Shown here one piece after another: positions 1 through 11,329 of a stretch of 64,000 nucleotides of DNA (position 1 is the stretch's first letter; every line of letters starts with the position of its first letter). Position numbers and translations under genes: made by a program. The notes beneath the pieces were generated by a model. The model searched no databases and was not told the origin of the DNA. It saw only the letters and a list, made by a program, of their open reading frames with translations. Source of the DNA: Cryptomeria japonica (lineage: Eukaryota; Streptophyta; Pinopsida; Cupressales; Cupressaceae); contig NC_081405.1 in NCBI RefSeq assembly GCF_030272615.1, positions 151,880,113 to 151,944,112 on the forward strand. The letters are read 5' to 3'.

Positions 1-1077
1 CATAAATCCTTACCACATTGCATCTCATCATCAATTTCATCTCCCTTTACTATCATCCTACTAACATCTTTGAGCATACTTTCAATAGCCATGGTCCATT
101 GTAACACATATTTTAGGGGTACCATCCAAAGAACAAGATGCTTGATTCCTCCCTCCATCTCCTATCATGCACACATTATCTTCCAAAAGGTAAAAAGAAA
201 ATGTCAAAAATGAAAAAAAATAAAATAAAAATAAAAAAGAAAAGAAAAAAATGAAAAAATGAAAAAAAGAAAAGAAAAAATAAAGAGAAATAATTCGTCC
301 AATGGTGAAAACCACCTCTTGTGGTTCCCTGGGCAAGTACCATGATAAAAACCTGGCAAACAGGTGTCATGTGTAATCTATTACCCTTTTTGCATTATAC
401 ACTTGGGAGTAAGTTTCATCCATGCTATCCTATCCACCCCATCCTTTATTATCCCTCTTCCTCCATTATCCCTCATCCATCTTTATCTCTCATAACCTCC
501 ATTATCTCCCATTCACCCTATCTATTTCCATGTTTCCTTTTCCACCTTTGATCTTGACAAGTTAGGGATCTCCATAAACATCATACATCCTTTTTTGCTT
601 CACCTTATCCACACCCTTCAATTTATATCCATTATCTTATCCATTTATTGATTCTATTATTCATTACCACCTATGATCTTGATTATCCTATGATTATCCT
701 ATCTCCATCATATCTATCCCTTGATCTTGATCAAAACTAAGGACATAAAATGCAAAACATGTTTTTAGAAAACCTCTTGACATGTCCATTCCTATCAACT
801 GTATGCTATCCAAAGTACCATGCCATCACCTTATATTGCCATATCGAGTCCCTTAGCTTGGATAAACATGTTATCCCATTGTGAGATAGTCCTTGAAAAC
901 CAAATCAGCCTTAATTCCATAATATGTTGCCTCCATCCTTCACTTATCCATATCCCTCCCATCAATCCATTCATTTGCTCATAATGCCTTATGCCTTGCT
1001 AGACACTAGGGGAAAATAAATACATCTTGCTTGAGAATAAATCCTAATATATGTTTTTTACCTCAATCAATGATGTG

Positions 1078-1215
1078 AAAAACATTTAAAAAATCCAAAA
1101 AGAAAACTTCTAAAATCTTTAAAAAAAAAACTTTTAAAATCCAAAAACAATAAAAAAACTATTAAAATCTAAAAAAATCTTAAAAACTTTTAAAATCCAA
1201 AAAAATAAAAACATT
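1078..1215. repeat. A-rich imperfect tandem repeat
   Basis: Roughly five imperfect copies of a unit resembling AAACTTTTAAAATCCAAAAA follow one another. Copies differ by A-run length and small changes. No coding potential. Likely replication-slippage sequence. Confidence 0.6.
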
Positions 1216-1374
1216 TTTCAAAAATAAAAAATCCATAATAATTGTCTTATGCTAAGACATCGACACTTTAAACAAACACAATCAAAACAATGAACTTAAC
1301 AAATCATGGATCAACGAACAAACTACCAAGTTTGTTTCCAACCTTACCGATCAATTGCCTATTAGTTTTAGCAT

Positions 1375-1540
1375 CTTTATCAAACAGATCGGCCTCTACA
1401 GATACATCGTTCCTAGAATAGCCATCTTATCAGATATCATGTCCTACAGATATATCTTTCCTTCAATGGACATCCTATCATGTCCTACATATACATATCT
1501 CCTACAATGGACATCTTATCAAATATCATTTCAATAGGAA
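1375..1540. repeat. Three-copy degenerate tandem repeat
   Basis: Three degenerate copies of a unit of about 55-60 bp are visible. The shared words are TACAGATATAT, CAATGGACATC and TATCATGTCCTACA. The unit is AT-rich and not obviously coding. Confidence 0.5.
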
Positions 1541-1869
1541 CACTTAACTTGGCAAGGAGATCTAAATGGCTATTGACTTGTTTGGCTCAGTGAGTCTTTT
1601 CTTTGATTTATCTTGTATCGTGTTTGTATCATGTTCCTATGCTACTCAAGGATATCCATAAGTAATTATAGTGGCCAAGATGGATCATGATTTTTATTAT
1701 TTGATTGTTGTTTGTGGTTTTCCTTATCATTCCTTGCAAATAGTATGTGAGTTATCTAGGTTTTATCATATCTAGATGCTTGCATCCGCTTGCCATAATA
1801 AGCTCAATGATGATATAGCACAAGAGTTCATCACCCTCATCCTTTCTATCTCACATGCACAACTTCTTT

Positions 1870-2560
1870 CCAATACACATTAGGAAGGTTAGCATCTTTC
1901 GACATAGTTCTAGACATCTCAACAATAGTCCTATTCTTTCTCTCAACCACTCCATTCAACTGAGGAGTTCTAGATGTAGACAATTGCCTTCTAATACCAT
2001 GTTATTCATAAAATCTATCAAAATTATTTGATGTATATTGTTCTCCTCTATCGGATCTCAAACACTTGATTTTAGCATCTATTTGATTCTCAACCATAGT
2101 TTTGAATATCTTAAATCTATCAAATGCCTTAGACTTTTCTTTTAAGAAAGTAACCCATGCCATTTTAGAATAATCATCAATAAGCAACATAAACTATATT
2201 TCACCATTTAGTCCTCTTGTCCTTGTAAGTCCACATAGATCTATATGAATCAACTCCAAAAGCCTTGTAGTAGAATATTACTTGTTCTTGAATTTTTCCT
2301 TGTTTGCTTTCCCATTTGACATTTCGTGCACACTATATTAGCAAGTTTGATAATATTTAATAAATCTCTCATAGCATGAGTTGAATTGATCTTCACCACG
2401 TTGTCAAAGTTAACATGTCCCAACCTTTGTGCCATAACCAACATTCATTGCTTTGCACTAGCAAATAACTACTTCCTATTTTTTTCTTCACATAGTAGGC
2501 ATTCTCATTTGTTCTTATGCCTTCTGCAATTAATCTTTTGGAACCTCCTTTTTTGATCTC
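1870..2560 (-). pseudogene. Copia integrase and GAG-pre-integrase remnant
   Basis: Read on the minus strand, several broken frames rebuild part of a Ty1/copia pol. About 2250-2560 gives the GAG-pre-integrase and HHCC zinc region (LWHK..GH, then CTKCQMGK). About 2002-2190 gives the integrase core (DDYSKMAWVTFLKEK, then LRSDRGEQYTS). About 1900-1990 gives the region around the third catalytic residue (NGVVERKNRT). Frameshifts between 2250, 2393 and 2002 and the lack of reverse transcriptase show it is truncated and dead. In this orientation it lies downstream of the gag at 2934-3891. Confidence 0.8.
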
Positions 2561-2933
2561 ACATTTGGACGCATGCAATATGAGTTTGTAGCCTTTATTG
2601 CACATTTGACTTAAACTCAAAAGATTATGTCTTAGACCTTTAAAATAATAAACATCATCTATCTTATTCTTACCATCAATAGTTATGGTTCCTTTACCAC
2701 AAATTAGTGCAACCTCCTCACCAACAAGCTTTACTGATCCACCATCATACTCTTCTCAGTCTATAAACTTTTTTATGTCACCTATCATATGATTTAAGCA
2801 TTTGGAATCAATTATACAAGCTTTAGGTTTCACTTTTGCATGCAATGCAGTCTTCATAGTCATTGAACTTTCAGTGTTATTCTCATCATGCGAAGTACCA
2901 AACCTTTCATTCTTCTATGGCTAAAAATAATAA

Positions 2934-3891
2934 TTATTCATATGAGTCATCACCATCTTCATCTTCAGAGGAGTAAGTCTCCATTGAACAATAAATCCTT
3001 TTAGACTTATCTTTGTCATCTACTCTTTTGTTTCTGTCATCTCTCCTATAGCTATCTTTTCTTTTGTTATCATCATCTGACCTCTTATAGTTATCCTCCT
3101 TGAAAGTAGATCTAGAAGCATAATCACTAATTCTTCCACAATTAAAACATTTAAAGGGCAACTTACCTTTGTATTTCCCAGATCCTTTCTTTAGTCTTCT
3201 CACAAATTTTTCTTCCACATCATCCATGTCATTGACATTGCTTAATTCAGGTTCATCTTCAATCTTCTTGGTAACTTTGAATGCTACTTCCTTCTTCTCA
3301 TTGCGCTGCTCATTAAGTTCTCCAGACTCAAAGGCAGAGAGCGATCCATAGAGCTGATCCAAAGTATATTTATCCATATCATGATTTTGTTCAACAACAA
3401 ACTTCTTAGGCTTATAGCTTTTCGGCAATGTTCTCATCACTTTTCCCACAACTTCATTTTCTTCCATCGTTATGACAATACATCTGATTGCATTGACTAT
3501 CTCACTCACTTGGTGCATGTAAATTCCACTATTGTCATCTTCAGACATCCTTAGTGTCTCAAATCTGTACTTTAGATTCTGCAATTTGACTTGCTTGGTC
3601 TTCTCATCTCCTTCATAAATGTTGCTCAATTTTTCCCAAATTTGCTTTACATTTGTGCACCCATTGATCTTAAAAAACTTTGAGTCACTCGAACTACTAA
3701 CAAGTATATTGATTGCCTTGGCATTATTTTCATGATTTTTGATCTCATTTGGAGTAGTAGGACCAACGTTTGGAGCAATATAACCAGTCTTAATAATGCC
3801 CCATATTCCAAGCGATGAAAAATTCAAATGATATTCCATTTGCGACTTCCAAGTAATGTAATTTGTGCCTTCAAATAGATCTCTCGTGCCA
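2934..3891 (-). pseudogene. Copia gag (UBN2-type) with degraded zinc knuckle
   Basis: The main open frame (2934-3839) encodes a copia Gag of about 301 residues with the capsid-like signature KQIWEKLSNIYEG near residue 67, followed by a Lys/Arg/Asp-rich tail. The CX2CX4HX4C knuckle is degraded: CFNCGRISDYASRS has Asp at the His position and Ser at the last Cys. The natural start is probably near 3891 (MAR, then DLFEGTNYITW in the next frame). A 2-bp GA duplication there breaks the frame, so 3839 is only an internal Met. Together with the primer-binding site and LTR upstream this is the 5' part of a dead element. Confidence 0.8.
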
Positions 3892-3936
3892 TCCTGGACC
3901 TTCCTGAAGTGGTTAATCTTATCTCAGAGCAATCTC

Positions 3937-3950
3937 GCTCTAATACCAAT
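3937..3950 (-). other. Primer-binding site (initiator tRNA-Met type)
   Basis: The minus strand reads ATTGGTATTAGAGCGAG next to the LTR edge at 3951. It resembles the plant copia primer-binding site TGGTATCAGAGC, complementary to initiator methionine tRNA, with one transition. It places the gag at 2934-3891 downstream of a 5' LTR that starts at 3951. Confidence 0.75.
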
Positions 3951-5526
3951 TGTTGAATACACCACATGATTGGGGGGGAGGGGTGAATCGGTCTGAACCT
4001 TAAAAACTTCAAATCTCAATTAACTTACTTCTGCTATAATGAAAAATAAAGTCATAAAGCACAATTCACACAAGAACACCATATTTACGTGGAAAACCCA
4101 TAAAGGGAAAAACCACGGTGATAATCACACAATATGAATAATTGATTACAATGTTTTAGGTTCGAGGCCAAAGAGCACACTACACCTAATTGGACTTTTA
4201 GAACTAAGACACAACCTGAGGGCAAGATATAAGGGACTTGCATTATTGAGATGCACAATCTCAAAGTAAGATACAAAGAACTGCACAAGTTGTCAAAGGA
4301 CTCATTGTCTTCCAACAAGTATAATGAATTGTAATGAACAAGATCTCTTGATCATGAAACTGTCCTTGAACCACTGTGTCAAGTGAACAATATCATGGCA
4401 AACATCATTGACTTCATTTACTGTCTCAAAACACTGTCATACTAAAGATATGATCATCAAAGCTCATCACAAATTGAAATTCGTATTTCTATTGATTGCA
4501 TATCATTCACATCCAATTTACAACAATCCATACTCCAATTCACACATGCACACTTCCATTTATACAAGATTATACATTGAAACCCTCAACTAGGTCGGCC
4601 ACAAACAAAATATACATGAATTACATACAGTCAGCCACCTAGACCAAAATATACAAAGCAGTCCACTCTACAAGATAAACGGGAACCCAAATACATCATA
4701 ACACCTCTTTCTAAGACGGTTCCAACAAACTGTACACACTAACACTTCCTCCAAAATCAACATAAAATGTAATATGTAGGAAAGCAATGAAACATGTTAA
4801 CCAGTCGGCCCAAAAACATTGCTCAATGCAAAATACTCAATGCAGATCTACATATGCCACAATGAGACCCATATCAACATTCTAACTCAACCTCCAAAGC
4901 AAACCTGGACCAAAATGGCATGATCCAAATAAGATAAATCAACTTAGTCAGCTATACACCAATACAATTGACAACATTGAACACATAACAATATAACTTC
5001 ACTTGCCGATCAAACCAACACTAGAATTTTGAACAAGAACATTGTATGAACCTTATGAACATGTCCACCAAGCTGCAACACTTGAATCAACACAATAGAG
5101 CAATGCAAAGCATTCTCCCAACTAGTCCTAACAAACAACCTCACTGTCAACAAACCACCACAACCAACTACACCATCTGAGCAACTAAAGATAACATGAT
5201 AGTGCAACACCCACAGGACATAGACATTATATCCAAAATCATAGGCCAACGTCATCAAGAACTAGAGGAATGCAAAGCATTCCATAAAGACATTAAATAC
5301 TCTTTCCTACATATTGTGACTTCCACTACTGTAGCCTTCTAGAAACACTTCATACCTACTTAATATCAACACCAGACATCATAACAACATTTGAATGCTC
5401 ATTTCCAGACCATCTGCAACATCAACACAACAAAACAACTGCAACTTCCACACATTGTGACATCAATGGCAACACCAAACAGGTTGACATCAATGACTAC
5501 ATAAGCAACAACTCAAGTTTCCAACA
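3951..5526 (-). repeat. Copia LTR, 5' LTR of the minus-strand remnant
   Basis: The segment has TGTTG at one edge and CAACA at the other (1576 bp) and abuts a primer-binding site at 3950. On the minus strand its end carries a C-tract seen on + as GGGGGGGAGGGGTGAATCGG. Further in is the module ACGTGGAAAACCC..GGGAAAAACCACGG (4090-4117). Both recur in other copia LTRs of this window. No target duplication is expected on the inner side. The outer edge abuts a second primer-binding-like motif, so the far boundary is less certain. Confidence 0.6.
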
Positions 5527-5541
5527 GGGTCTAATACCAAT
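5527..5541 (-). other. Second primer-binding-like motif
   Basis: The minus strand reads TTGGTATTAGACCC directly outside the LTR at 3951-5526, followed on + by TGTAAAAG. This is the layout expected for another LTR edge plus primer-binding site. The LTR next to it may therefore have inserted into, or recombined with, an older copia element. No second LTR body could be delimited. Confidence 0.4.
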
Positions 5542-8368
5542 TGTAAAAGAATAACATGCATGCACATTCAATACCATATGATTTATTTAAAAAAAAACTT
5601 GATACAAGTGCAAAAAAAATATGTTTTATTAAACAAAAATTGGACACTTCGATTTCTTGCATTAACCTGTCACCAACAAACCCAAAAACCCTTAGCAAAA
5701 ACTTGACCTCCAAAGCCTCAAACTAATGTATCATTTGGTAACAAATAGTCAAAGTACAATATTAGGTTCAAAACTTTAACATGGAGACTAATATCCTAAT
5801 CCTCTAGAAGTACTTAATAACATAACTTTATAAACTGCATTCATCATGCATCCATGTCAAGGCCTCAATATATAAGATTCAAGGAGGCTCATAAACCCAC
5901 CACAAGGATTACTGTAGACCCAAATGAGGTCTCAAAATACTATGGTAAGAATATTTATGACCAAAAATCCATTTTAAATTCTTAGCTTTTTTAGAAAAAT
6001 TATTCTATAGCACGCCATTAAATGAGGCACGAGTGGGTCAAGATTCCTAATCAACTTTTTAACTCTTCAATCATATTCTTCACATGCCTCATAAAATCTT
6101 ACACATTGACAATGTCATGAATATTCTTATACTTCTTATATAACATTATGTTCATATGCATTTCTACACAAAATTGTCATTAAAAACATAACATATGCTA
6201 TAAAGGCCAAGTCATAATTGAAATGCTCTTTTTATATATCAACATAGTAAAATAATTAGATAATTCAAACACTAAGACTTGGAATATGTATGACATCTAA
6301 TCCCAATAATTTAGATAAAAAATTTTGAACCCTAACAACTCTTTGAGAAAAATGTCTTTTTATAAAAACTACTAAAATGAATAATCTATCAATTATTAAT
6401 CTAAAACTTATTTTGAAAACATATCATGCCCTAATTATAATTACTTCTCATTTTGCTTTATAGAGCATATAATGAAAGATATTTCATAACTTTTTTCTAC
6501 TTTTTCTCCTTCTCATAGCCTTAATCACATATAACAATTTTTGTTATTAATTATATATAACTTTTTTCCTTCTTAATTATTATATATAACAATTTTTGCT
6601 ATTAACAAATATACTTGTACACTTCATAACTTTAAAAATCTAAAAACAACTATACGCAAAGACAAATGCAACTTATAGAAAACCCTTTTAATAACACTAA
6701 GTAAATGATAAGACTTCCCTCAGACACACTTGACTAACTTAACATGATGGTAAGACCTAGGAGACATGACAATACATGAAGATCAACCAATAAAATCCCT
6801 TATTAGAATGTCATTCGAATGCCTTACCAATTGGATAATGAAATCATCACATTGTATACCATGAAGTCCAACTGCTATTGGCTCAAAAAATTGAACCACC
6901 ACTAATATCACATATCCCTTCTTTGAACCATGACAATATATTAAATGGCGATTCTATCTAGAAAGCTCATAAATGGTGAAACTTTATACCCCAATATCAC
7001 TAGAAACCCAAATTAAAAAAAAAATACGTGAAAAATATAACCTTCAATTGCCCTTCAATAGAGCAATTAGGTGCTAACCTTATTCTAACAACACTTCTAT
7101 TTCCGTCAAGGATTTAGTACTAGCTCCTTCAAGTATACGCTAACTCTTGAGGATAAAATGACATGTTTTAGATAAGTTAATCTTAACCTCTTTGTCCTGG
7201 AAGCTCTGCAAAATTATTTTAGCTGATATAGGCAAATTAAAATCTAATATATAAATAGACGTTAGATGTTGTGAAAAAGAACAAAATAGAAAATCATGTG
7301 AAACAAAAACTAATGATTAGTATAATTTTAGCCATTACAACTAAATTGCAACAGGAATGGAACAAAAAAAAGAAAAAAATTGAAAGGCTGCTAGTATTAG
7401 TAATAACATTGACCTCTATACAATATTTTTTCCTGATTACTATAATTGTGTCTTTCAAAAAAATGGCCAAATGTTTTTGCTAATGGGTTATGGTTGTTGA
7501 ATATTGGGTAGAATCGAAGATACAGATTTTGTTATATCAGATCAAATCCAGCATTGCACAGAGGCAGCTATTAATAATCTATGGTCCAACATTATTTGCA
7601 GGAAGATCAGAATCCCAGTTTTCTGCTATCAATCATTTGATATCATGAGATAGGTAATTTCATTTTAGATAAACGTAAGTAGATCTTGAAGCAAGTAGGA
7701 GAAATGAGGCAGAAAATGTACCTAAAACACTGTAAACAGGATAACAGAGAATCCCGAAAGGAGTAATATGGATAAAAAACTAAAGATACATTAACTACAT
7801 TATAATCAGATTAAGTCTGAAGAGAAACAACATACCATACAAAAACCAAGAGCTTTAATTTCTTAGCAATTTGACGTTATGCTCCCATGCAGTATACCTT
7901 CCTGAGCTCAAGGAGACTTCTGGATACAATGCTTTGATACAACCAGGGAATACCTGACTCGAATGAATTTTATACTATTAAATGTCATCTAACTCCGAAC
8001 CTACCCTCAAAATTGGGGTGATGCACAAGTGCATACAAAATTCATCAACCATAGAAAAATCACAACAGTAATTAGGACAGATCATAATAAGCTCCATCAC
8101 TGATTGTCATTGCATGATTCATCTGTGATAGGCAAAATCATTCTGTATCATCGATGCTGTTGCACAGAAGGATGAGAATCCCATTGGCAGGATAACTATT
8201 TGAATTTCTCTTAAAGCCCCAAAATAGCATGCACGAGGAGCAAAACAGATGCAGTACAAAAGCATAGATAATTCTCTAACAGATCATGTCTACAGTTGAC
8301 GAAGTCTGCATTATGTCAACAAATCCTTCATCGATAACCATGTCAACTTTCCATTTCCTGTCCACTAG
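5542..8368. other. AT-rich intergenic stretch, 3' side of the GT17 gene
   Basis: No gene or recognisable element core was found. The part nearest the glycosyltransferase (about 7850-8368) is probably its 3' untranslated region and downstream flank, because the gene reads on the minus strand and ends at 8369. Frames such as 7271-7483 are low-complexity and show no family features. Confidence 0.5.
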
Positions 8369-9514
8369 TTAGCCAGGCCATCGCAGGCAGCTCCCAGGAA
8401 GAAAGAACCTGAACTTGTCAGCATTCTTGATCAAATAAGATGGCAGGTGCACCGCAGAAAATGAGCGAGGTATATTTCCCATCTTGTTGAATATTTCTCG
8501 AAAGGAATATCCTTCTGGTAACATATCAAATAGATCTTCTCCATGACAAATGACACGCTGAATTCTTGAAGATTTTAGGAAGTAAGAAGACTTCACCCGA
8601 TCTACATGGCTGTAGGCTTTCATTTTAAATATGAATTCACTTATGTGCCGAAAGCAGAAGCTGCAATGCCAGCCTGCATCTGTGAAGAGCTCATCAGTTC
8701 GACGGGAATGAGCATAGCGTGTATAATACTGATAAAGGTGGATTGATGCACGCCAACTGTTATAGTCAACAGGAAACTCAAAGGAGTACAAATAATTTCG
8801 CAACTGCAGATGCATGACTGGTGGTATATTATCACACCACCTTAGAAGATTTATTGTGTGTGAACTTGGAATTTCATCTACATCTGACATGATAAGCATG
8901 TCATCATAACGGATGCCTGACTCTCTTATAAGTCGGTCCATTGCCGCTCTGTTTTCTGTTTCTTGTACAAAGGGATTCTCCCCATCTAAAAGGGACCGAC
9001 CTGGAAACATGCCATACACAACATTGGGTTCAGCAAATTCAAACCTTTCCCTGTTATTTGCGAAATACAATGGTTTTCCATATCCAGTAAAAGTTGTATT
9101 GGATTCAAGGATTATAAACTTTGTTACTAGAGGAAGCAATTCCTGCCATCTGATCTCCAGTAGGTCCAGCTCATTGCTAAACAATACAGCATCATAAACA
9201 CGACGAGGTATCTCCCGGACTCGCCAACCATGAAGGTAACAAAGATGCTCCATTGAAACATTTTCAGCATAATAATGAAAAATATGATGAAATGGCTTTG
9301 GTGGAGTGTCCCATATGGGACGCAACATGTAGGATATCTTCTGCCCGTTCATGTATATGCTTAGAATACAAATAGGAACAGTTACAAACAAAAGAAGCAG
9401 TGCCTTGATACATGATCTCCTTAAAGTGCAGCACTGGACAGACTTCTTCGGCATATTTTTCCTGCCTACTTTTGTCACCATCAGATTCAGTAAGATTCTC
9501 TGGCACTTCTGCAT
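8369..9514 (-). CDS. GT17 family N-acetylglucosaminyltransferase (MGAT3-like), plant type
   Basis: An intact frame of 381 residues. It resembles the plant proteins annotated as beta-1,4-mannosyl-glycoprotein 4-beta-N-acetylglucosaminyltransferase (glycosyltransferase family 17). These are type II membrane proteins expected in the Golgi, adding GlcNAc to glycans; the plant substrate is not settled. Seen here: a short basic cytosolic tail, one membrane segment at about residues 36-55, a stem, then the catalytic domain with the conserved block [18 protein letters not shown] (106-123), the acidic sugar-nucleotide motif SDVDEIP (210-216), [12 protein letters not shown] (236-247) and [18 protein letters not shown] (279-296). 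Length fits the family. The start is uncertain: the first ATG lies inside a good 3' splice site (see 9505-9525), so the true N-terminus may be in an upstream exon or at Met21. This is the only clearly intact host gene here. Confidence 0.9.
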   Translation of the reverse strand: MQKCQRILLNLMVTKVGRKNMPKKSVQCCTLRRSCIKALLLLFVTVPICILSIYMNGQKISYMLRPIWDTPPKPFHHIFHYYAENVSMEHLCYLHGWRVREIPRRVYDAVLFSNELDLLEIRWQELLPLVTKFIILESNTTFTGYGKPLYFANNRERFEFAEPNVVYGMFPGRSLLDGENPFVQETENRAAMDRLIRESGIRYDDMLIMSDVDEIPSSHTINLLRWCDNIPPVMHLQLRNYLYSFEFPVDYNSWRASIHLYQYYTRYAHSRRTDELFTDAGWHCSFCFRHISEFIFKMKAYSHVDRVKSSYFLKSSRIQRVICHGEDLFDMLPEGYSFREIFNKMGNIPRSFSAVHLPSYLIKNADKFRFFLPGSCLRWPG

Positions 9515-9525
9515 GGAGAAATATA
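9505..9525 (-). other. Possible 3' splice site at the GT17 N-terminus
   Basis: The minus strand reads TTTCTCCATGCAG then AAGTGCC, a pyrimidine run ending in GCAG, with the exon beginning at 9508. If used, it removes the first ATG (9514). The protein would then continue from an upstream coding exon or start at an internal Met (residue 12 or 21). Many plant GT17 proteins have a longer N-terminus than this frame gives. No upstream exon could be identified. Confidence 0.4.
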
Positions 9526-9753
9526 CAACTTGTCAAATTGAGAAATCTAAGGATGTTAAATATTTCATGATGTGCTTAAGACTTTGAGAAAATGCATGTT
9601 TCTCCATTCGTGCTTCATTAATATTGGCATAAAAATAATGATTTGGACTTGCTAAACATAAAACTTTATATATCCATCTGTGTACTAAGTGTATGCTATT
9701 TAGGATCGGAGAGATCTTGTTTAGCCAAAAATAATTTCAATTTGCATTAACTG

Positions 9754-9800
9754 GTTTTGCCAAAGGAAAGAGCGGTCTCATCTCTTTCCTTTGGTAAAAC
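9754..9800. repeat. Near-perfect 19-bp inverted repeat (hairpin)
   Basis: The left arm (9754-9772) and right arm (9782-9800) pair at 18 of 19 positions around a 9-base loop. The arms have the form GTTTTGCCAAAGGAAAGAG and its complement. It lies about 240 bp upstream of the GT17 start codon. It could be a small inverted-repeat element or a chance palindrome. No flanking duplication was recognised. Confidence 0.75.
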
Positions 9801-10324
9801 ACTTAAAGAATATGTTAAATAAACAATTATGTACACGAGTGAAATATGTAGAATGAAGTCTGAAGGTCCAATTCCAATGAGAGTGTAAACTGCTATGGAT
9901 TGGAGTTCAGGGATGATCAGGAGAGTGTACTTAGGGAGGGGATATTCTAACAGACTGACTGATATAAGGAAAAATTGGAGTGAAGGTGGGATGGCATGAT
10001 GGGAGAGGAAAGTTCGAAATTCCAAGAAAGAATAAAGGGAAGCGGGGGTGAGTGGAAAGGTATGCTTGGTATGAAAACTCCAGCAACTCTGACAATCTGC
10101 ACAAACTTAAACATTTTTACCAACAACCTAAATACTTAAATCACTTTTTGAAAATTTGACAACTGCAACACATTATAGGCACATGGGGGATAGGATAAGA
10201 CCACACTCAAGTGAATTCAAGTTTTAACTACTCAGGACCCACACAATTTCTCAAACCAGTTATAAGTATTGAGCTAGAAATAAGATTAGACACACAAAAG
10301 GGAAAAATTGACATTACAAGTTTG
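9801..10324. other. Intergenic, no gene seen
   Basis: Between the hairpin and the gypsy integrase remnant there is no reading frame with family features and no clear LTR edge. The GT17 promoter probably lies between about 9515 and 9750 or further upstream if a 5' exon exists. No convincing TATA element was found. Confidence 0.4.
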
Positions 10325-10760
10325 AGTCCCAACAAAAGGGGCATACTTCAAACAATGTTGATCACTTTGATGTGGTGAAGACTTTGGCACATTTGCAAAG
10401 GTATTTGTTTTTGTCAGACATGCAAAATGATATTGCAAAGTTCATGAGGGGTTGTACATTGTTGAATAACAAGGCTGGCAATAAAATTTGAGATCATATA
10501 CACTATAACTGATTCCTTCTACACCATAGGAGAGCATTTCCATGGATTTTGTAAGAGATTTTTTATTTTTCTAATCAAAGAAAAGGTAGAATTATATGTT
10601 TGTTGTTGTAATCTGGTATAGCAGAATACATGCTTTCATTCAATGCAGGAAAACTCTTCAAGAAAATGATATAGCAGATGTATTTTTCAGTAATGTTTGG
10701 TTTAACTTTGACTGTAGAGTGCCTACTATCATTTCAAGACATAATCAGCATAGACTTCAG
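10325..10760 (+). pseudogene. Ty3/gypsy integrase remnant
   Basis: Three short conceptual pieces follow the usual order of a gypsy integrase. About 10345-10490 gives VDHFDVVKTLAHLQRY and MRGCTLLNNKAGNK (zinc-binding region). About 10505-10555 gives ESISMDFV (start of the catalytic core). About 10660-10760 gives FFSNVWFNF and PTIISR (second catalytic region; the expected Asp is gone). Frames are broken and many residues differ, so this is an old fossil. No LTR was assigned to it. Confidence 0.6.
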
Positions 10761-11096
10761 CCAAAGATTTCCAAGATGGGGACAAGGTGTGGCTTTGCAA
10801 AAACAAAGGAAGACTGCAAGATAAAGCTAAGAACCGAAAACCACTTAAGTATGGCCCAGCTAAATTATTGAACACGTGGGCAATAATATGTTTATATTAA
10901 ACCTACTTCTATAAAAACTTTTGTCTATTTGAGCCTTCTATGCTAAATGAATGACATTTGCTACCTTCTATTGAATAAGGTGTAACTAATGCTTAAGAAG
11001 AATTGAATGAGGAAGTTGTTTAACAAAAGAAGATGAGAACATCAAGAAGAGGAGAGCATGAGAGCTAGCAAGGAGAAATGAAAGGGCAATTTCTGA
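10761..11096. other. Short non-genic stretch
   Basis: No gene seen. Its last five bases plus the next base supply the CAAAG target duplication of the giant LTR that starts at 11102. Purine-rich words near 11040-11080 may be the tail of the gypsy remnant or old host DNA. Confidence 0.4.
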
Positions 11097-11329
11097 CAAA
11101 GTGTTGTGAGGTATTCACACATCGCCCTATTGTAAATGGGGACCCCCACTTTTTCGCTTTCCAGGTTAGTTGTCTTAGCTTAGTTAGTTCTTGTCAAGTC
11201 TTTGCTATTAACCTTTTGTTTGTAGTTGCTCAAGAGCTGACCAAGTCTTTCTCTTTGAGATGAAGTGAGGTTTAACATTCTCTTTGCCCAGCCAAAACAT
11301 AATCCCTTCCACTTCTTCCAATCCTGTCA

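Larger units (their letters stand above)
1..1849. other. AT-rich non-genic stretch with simple repeats
   Basis: No credible gene was found on either strand; the short open frames come from low-complexity sequence. The stretch holds a homopurine A/G tract (about 185-290 on +), a G-poor, C/T-rich block (about 400-720) like the one inside the giant LTR at 11.3-12.1 kb, an A-rich repeat near 1080-1215 and a short tandem repeat near 1375-1540. The last part (about 1740-1850) leads into the copia remnant. It may be old LTR sequence, but no boundaries could be placed. Confidence 0.6.

Noticed and set aside
82-370. Phe/Ser-rich small proteins on minus strand
   Set aside because: They are translations of an A/G-rich low-complexity tract in two overlapping frames. 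No protein-like composition.
9264-9536. Second frame ([20 protein letters not shown]) overlapping the GT17 start
   Set aside because: It overlaps the conserved GT17 frame, which has the family motifs. It could be coding only upstream of an alternative splice site, and no evidence supports that.
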